From assembly GCA_037013495.1 (NCBI GenBank), contig CM072803.1, positions 17,877,501-17,941,500 of the forward strand: DNA of 64,000 bases, written 5' to 3'. Origin of the DNA: Hippophae tibetana (Eukaryota > Streptophyta > Magnoliopsida > Rosales > Elaeagnaceae). A model generated the notes under the pieces. It saw nothing but the letters and a program-made list of their open reading frames with translations. It was not told the DNA's origin and ran no database searches. Made by a program: the position numbers and the translations under genes. Shown in pieces: positions 59,061 to 64,000 of the stretch (positions are counted from its first letter, which is position 1; each line of letters starts with the position of its first letter).

Positions 59061-60700
59061 GTCAAGCTCTCCTGGTCTTTATCTATTTATTTCTTCCTTA
59101 TATGGATTAGATATTCCTTCTTGATAAAGAACTGATAATGAAATTGATTTCATATGATTTTTCGGGGTTATGATTTTTGGTTCAGAATCAATCTCATTGA
59201 TTATTGTTATATATCATCTTCTTCTTTGTTTGTACAAAGTTTTTCATTTTGATGTTCTTATAATTCTTCATTAGTTTAGTGTTAACAAACTAATTAATTT
59301 TTCTACATCCCTATTTTTGGAGTTCATGAATTGTTTCTCTAATTCTTTTCTGTATTCTATTAAATTGAAATTATATCTTTTTCATTGGATTTTTCTTCAT
59401 TTTTCCTTCTCTCATTTTTAGGAATCAAGACATCTCATCTCCGTGGTGATTTTACTTTTAGTCCTTCTAAGAGATCATATTTACGACCTACAATATCATT
59501 GTTTCTATGTATGTTATATGCATCTTTTCTTAGTTCTATAAATCTTATATGTATATCTTGTTGAAGCTTATGATAACCACATTCATTTATTTCAATTAAT
59601 AATTTTTTTTGTGTTTCTATTATACCTTATAGGCATTTTGTGTTTACTTCTTAGACTAAATACATTTTCTCTTTTAAAAGTTTCAAACTTTTCATTAATA
59701 TTGCTTGATTTTTTACTACTTTTACTAAACTTTCATCTATTTCTAATTGTATATTTTTTAATTTATCTTTAAACATTATTATTTTCCTAATATGACATTA
59801 TGAACTAATGTCTTTATTACTTGGACTTTATCTTTTGGTTTTTTTAACTTCTTCTTGGATAGAGGTCTCTCCTTCATAGTCTATAAAAGTAAATTTTGAT
59901 ATATTATTATTTTTAACATTACTTTTTCTTCCGGTTATCAAGATTTTTTTAATATATAAGTTCTATTCCTCTAGTATTTCAAAGTCTATAGTATTTCTGG
60001 TTTTATTATTTTTCTAAGTTCCTAAAAGGTTTTATCTATTTCTATAAATTCATTTTGTCCATATACTAAACTTAGTACTTGGCTTAAGTTTTTATCATGG
60101 ACATTAATAGCAAACCTAGGGTACGCTATAAATTTTAGTTTTTGGTATCCTAAGTTACCATGGATCATTCATAGTAAGACATCATTCCTATTTATTATTT
60201 TATTATCTAGTAATGCTATTTTTATTAGTGTATCTATTCCTTCTCTGCAATGAGCATCTATTAATATTTGAATTCCTCCTAAATGAATATATCCAATTAT
60301 TATTTTTATCATTTTGGGAAATTTAGATAGTTTATTCAATATAGTTTTCTTATCAATTAATGGTATATTATATCTTCCATTTATATCTATAATATTAATT
60401 CTCATTTTTTATTACTTATTTCATAATAAATTATGTCTTTTCTTAGGAATAATTTTCTTAGAGATGAAAATGATAGATCCTTGATCCATCTCTTTCTTTA
60501 AGATTTAATTTTTCTTTTTGAATTTCTTCAAATTTCTTTTTATTTATTACCATTTCCTGTAAAAATATCTTGAGATATATTCTATTTCTAACTCTATTAT
60601 TCCTTGGTTTATTATTTCTTGACTTTCTATTATTTCTTCTTCCATTTTAAGAATATTATTACTATTTACTTCTTTTAGATTTAACTTCCGTTATGTTTGG
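59060..60700 (-). pseudogene. Endogenous caulimovirid (florendovirus-like) fragment with movement-protein similarity
   Basis: Read on the minus strand, 60405-60169 and its continuation past a stop to about 60000 resemble the movement protein of plant pararetroviruses: a GYIHLGGIQILI-like core, an REGIDTLIKIALLD-like segment and an INRND motif. Upstream (to about 60650) is a Lys/Glu-rich N-terminal region with stops. Downstream (about 59900-59450) are Lys/Glu/Leu-rich, coiled-coil-like stretches that would fit the next part of a polyprotein, also broken. Coat, protease and RT parts are not recognisable. In-frame stops make this a dead insert. The family assignment is from motif memory. Confidence 0.6.
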
Positions 60701-60789
60701 GAGATATTTTTGAAAATACCTCAAAATTTGAGGGTATTTTTTATGTTATCCTGTTTAAGTCTAATGAATCTTTCTATCGTGCAAAGCTT

Positions 60790-61260
60790 TACTAACTTTG
60801 ATTTATAGGTGATAAGGATAAGAAAAAGTCCTTGTTTAAAGCTATATTTATTATATTTGGCAATGTAGTTTCTTGAAAAGAAAATCTACAATTTGTTGTA
60901 GCCTTGTCAACCATTAAGGTTGAGTTCATTACTTATAGTGAAGTAGTTAAGGAAGCTTATGGTTGAGGGGGTTTACTAGACAACTTGAAATTGCTACTAA
61001 TGATGTTGTAGATTTTTTTATGTGATAATCAATCTTATATTCATTTATTTAAACAACCTTTTTTCATTATATATTAAAACACATAGATGTTAAAATGCAT
61101 TTTATTAGATATGTTATTGCAAAATGATTAATTACATTGGATAAAGTCTCCATAAAGAAAAATCCATTTAATATGCTTACTAAACCAATCTCATTGTCCA
61201 AGTTTAAGCATTGTTTAGACTTGATCAAAGACTCTCATGTCATGGCATTAGGATGATAGG
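60790..61260 (+). pseudogene. Decayed copia RNase H remnant
   Basis: Translation in shifting frames gives GNVVSWKENLQFVVALSTIK, then VEFITYSEVVKEAYG, a CDNQS motif, and later tail blocks comparable to the HIDVRxHFIR and ADMLTKP regions of copia RNase H (NPFNMLTKPISLSKFKH in the right frame). Stops and frameshifts abound. A purine-rich GTATTGGGGGCATTTAGGAG near 61325 may be the polypurine tract. Confidence 0.75.
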
Positions 61261-61344
61261 GTTAACATGTATAGCCATTAAACCATGGTATTAAGGTCAA
61301 GATTATTAAATTATGTCACCATGGTATTGGGGGCATTTAGGAGA

Positions 61345-62430
61345 TGTAAGATACATGTTTTAATTGATATAGAGTATGGCATGTACATGTATTATGTCAA
61401 TGTGTATAGTAAGTTATTAATTATTTTTTATCATTTGTTGGACTCTTTGGACTTGATATTACTAGGCTTTATTGTTTCAAAAGATATTGGCATGTGGATG
61501 TATTAGTGATGGTGGACTTATAAGGTAGTTTGGACATTTTATTGGCATGTATGTATACTTTAGGGTTTGTATAATTCTCAAACACTCTTATTCTTGTTTC
61601 CTCGAGCATTGTTTGTTTGCCTCCTCTCCTTCTTCTCTTTTCTTTAAGAATCTTTATGTTCTCATGTGTTTTTGAGTTCAATAACTCACGTGCAAGGGTT
61701 TTTAATCCTTTTTAACGCTAGGATTTTTTCCTCTATAATATTTTTTAGACTATTGTACATACATTTTTACATAGTGAACATATTTTCCTGTTTTTAGTGG
61801 ATTAGGTCTATAGTGTTTTAATGACTAAACTACTTAAATCATCGTGTTTTTTTTATAGTTATTTACATTATATTTTTTCAAATCTCTAGGTTTAAACATT
61901 CGTTGAATAGCTATTTTTCGTTTCATTTACTAAAAAGTGTGGATATAGAGTTGAAAACGTAACCAATATTAGTGATGGTGAACTTAAAGGGCAATTTGGA
62001 TATTTCATTGGCATGTATGTATACCTTAGGGTTTGTGTAATTCTCAAACACTCTCATTCTTATTTACTCAAGCGTCGTTTTTTTTTTTGCCTCTTCTCCT
62101 TCTTCTTTTTTCTTTAAGAATCTTGATGTTCTCATGTGTTTTTGAGATCAATAACTCATATGTTAAAGTTTTTAATCCTCTTTTATGTTAGGATTTTTTT
62201 TCCTCCTAAATTTTTTTTAGACTATTGTACATACATTTTTACATAGTGAACATATTTTCTTATTTTTAGTGGATTAGGTCTATAGTGTTTTAAGGATTAA
62301 ACTACTTAAATCATCAAGTATTTTTATAGTTATTTACATTTTTTTTTTTGCAAATCTCTAGGTTCAAACATTTGTCGAATAGCTATTTTTTGTTTCGTTT
62401 ACTAAAAAGTGTGAGTATGAAGTTGAAAAC
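61345..62430 (+). mobile_element. Copia 3' LTR-like region with internal 466 bp tandem duplication
   Basis: It follows the RNase H remnant and purine tract. 61502-61967 and 61968-62430 are tandem near-copies (ATTAGTGATGGTG, then TTGGCATGTATGTATAC, CTTTAAGAATCTT and TAGTGGATTAGGTCTATAG). The LTR limits are uncertain. Confidence 0.6.
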
Positions 62431-62513
62431 TTAACTGATATTTATGTAATGATATATAGAAGGATGTAGGTTACACCTTCAATAAAAAAATATTTTTAAT
62501 ATTAAAAATAAAG

Positions 62514-62785
62514 AATTAAGGAGTAGACAATAATATGGATATATAGAGTTAATATTACTTTAGTATAATAAATATTAAGTTTAATTATTTATAATTAACT
62601 ATTTTTAAATTAAATATATTTTCTAACTAATATTAAAAAATAAGAATTAAATTATGAATTAAGGAGTAGAAAATAATATAGATATATAGAATCAATATTA
62701 CTTTAGTATAATAAATATTAAGTTTAATTATTTTTAAATTAAATATATTTTATAATTAATATTAAAAAATAAGAATTAAATTGTG
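62514..62785. repeat. 143 bp tandem duplication, AT-rich
   Basis: AATTAAGGAGTAGA starts each copy (62514 and 62657). The second copy lacks a few bases around TTTATAATTAAC. Confidence 0.9.
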
Positions 62786-64000
62786 CAAAAATCAATACAC
62801 ACTCATAATTTGTTATTATTCTTTAAAATTAATGGTAATAAGAATGAGTCAAAATTTGTGTTCCAATTCGATTATCTAAACTAAATACGAATCATAAAAC
62901 ATGAACAGAATACCAACTAAAATAATTTGGGACATCTCAAATAACGCAAAAAATTAGGAGTAGATTAAGGCTGGGTTAGGATCGGTCCAATAATAAGAAA
63001 ATTAAAAAATAATTATGATTATTTTTATTTATTATTACTATTTTTTTCAATATGCTAAATCTATTAGTTTATATTGTGATGAAAAATTTGTTGCATTTAT
63101 CTTATTATTTTTGTTATAATTTTTTTCGTCTTCATATATTGATTATTTATTTATTAATAAGAATTATGTAGTATTTTATTAACAATAAACATGATAGTTA
63201 TATTAGTATTTATAAATTTTATTTAGATATGATATTTGTGATAATTTCTTTTGAATTCATAAATTATTTTATATAAAATAGTTATGATAATTTTACTGAT
63301 TTGTTAGTGAATATGTTAAATTGACTTATAATTTTATTATCCTTAGTTAATTTTATAAACATATTATGTTATCACAATTAAATGAAGTTTAATCTTAAAA
63401 TATACATTTATTTTAATTTTAAGTAATGATTCCTTGAATTGTTTTGTAATATATTTATAACTTCAAAACTTTTTAATTTTTAGTTTTTAAAACTTGTATC
63501 AAATTTTTCTTATATGTTTAACATGTTAGAATATATTGAATTTAGTTTAAAAAATTTATTATTATAATTACATTGAAAATTATAAGAAAATGTACAAAAT
63601 TTGAAATTAACATAAGTTAAATAATGTAAAAAAATAGATTAATTAGTACATATAAATAAAAATTTGTGTCATTTTAAAGTAATTTGTAACATTTTTTTTA
63701 TTGAGTTATAACTGATAATTTATGACACAAATTAAATTCGATTTAAATTAAGATTGAATCGATTTAAACCGAATTAATTTTAACTAATCCATCCTCACAA
63801 ATTCACCCTACTAGTAACAAGAGTCTCCGTCCGTCCTCAACTGGTCTCTATGAGATAACATTCGTGCGAGAAGCTAAGCAAATACCCTTTGATCATTTGA
63901 ACATTGATACCTTCTACTCAGCCATTACACATAAAGACAAAAATGGCTCCTTATCTTCTTTAGTGTCAAATTACCCTTTTGTTTTCTTTTTCTCAAACAT
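62786..64000. other. AT-rich sequence to window end
   Basis: No recognisable gene. The last ~200 bp are less AT-rich (around CTCCGTCCGTCCTCAACTGG), but nothing can be assigned. Confidence 0.5.

Noticed and set aside
60169-60405. Independent small plant gene
   Set aside because: The frame continues past its stop into sequence of the same viral-like family and has no promoter or exon structure; treated as part of an endogenous pararetrovirus fragment.

Overview
This looks like AT-rich nuclear DNA from a flowering plant, probably a eudicot. I infer this from a spliced plant-type RING/PHD gene with a 5'-UTR intron, AGL62-like type I MADS-box pseudogenes, Athila/Tat-like Ty3/gypsy and Ty1/copia retrotransposons, a TRIM, a CACTA element, hAT- and Tourist-like TIR elements, and what looks like an endogenous caulimovirid fragment. 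The species cannot be named from the sequence alone. I see one probably functional protein-coding gene. Nearly everything else is transposon or pseudogene debris.

Layout. 0.1-1.4 kb: an LTR-like repeat (family R1, minus strand). 3.0-7.5 kb: an intact-looking gene on the + strand for an 838-residue acidic RING + PHD finger nuclear protein, with a TATA box, a leader exon carrying two small uORFs, a 1.37 kb leader intron and three coding exons. 8.4-11.0 kb: a TRIM joined to a 2 kb non-autonomous LTR element, both on the minus strand. 11.1-11.5 kb: a broken genomic duplicate of the RING/PHD gene's second intron and PHD exon. 12.7-13.7 kb: a TIR element carrying a telomere-like minisatellite. 13.95-15.5 kb: a minus-strand LTR.

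17.2-34.6 kb is a nest of Ty3/gypsy elements that can be unpicked from target-site duplications (TSDs). Old element A (gag-PR-RT-RNase H-IN) carries a palindromic LTR insertion in its gag zinc knuckle (TSD GTGCC) and a second insertion in its RT (TSD AAGAG). That second insertion is an R1 LTR, which was invaded by element B. B in turn carries two 1.86 kb solo LTRs in opposite orientation (TSDs AGACA and GTAAC). The palindromic insertion and the two solo LTRs belong to one younger LTR family.

36-57 kb is a decayed cluster of AGL62-like MADS-box genes. A unit of about 3 kb holding two convergent MADS pseudogenes occurs at 38.0-40.8 kb and again at 45.6-48.8 kb. Between the two units sits a repeat (R2) interrupted by an 847 bp CACTA element; the uninterrupted paralogue at 36.0-37.1 kb shows the empty site. 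A third MADS locus (52-57 kb, originally minus strand) was split by a copia element, and its 5' half appears to have been flipped by recombination between two inverted 610 bp copia segments. A 507 bp hAT element lies in its 3' flank.

57-64 kb is very AT-rich: a long (AT)n tract, a minus-strand endogenous pararetrovirus fragment with movement-protein similarity, a decayed copia RNase H and 3' LTR with an internal 466 bp duplication, and short tandem duplications. I found no convincing tRNA, rRNA, organellar insert or CRISPR. All family assignments are from reading motifs by eye; no database search was run.
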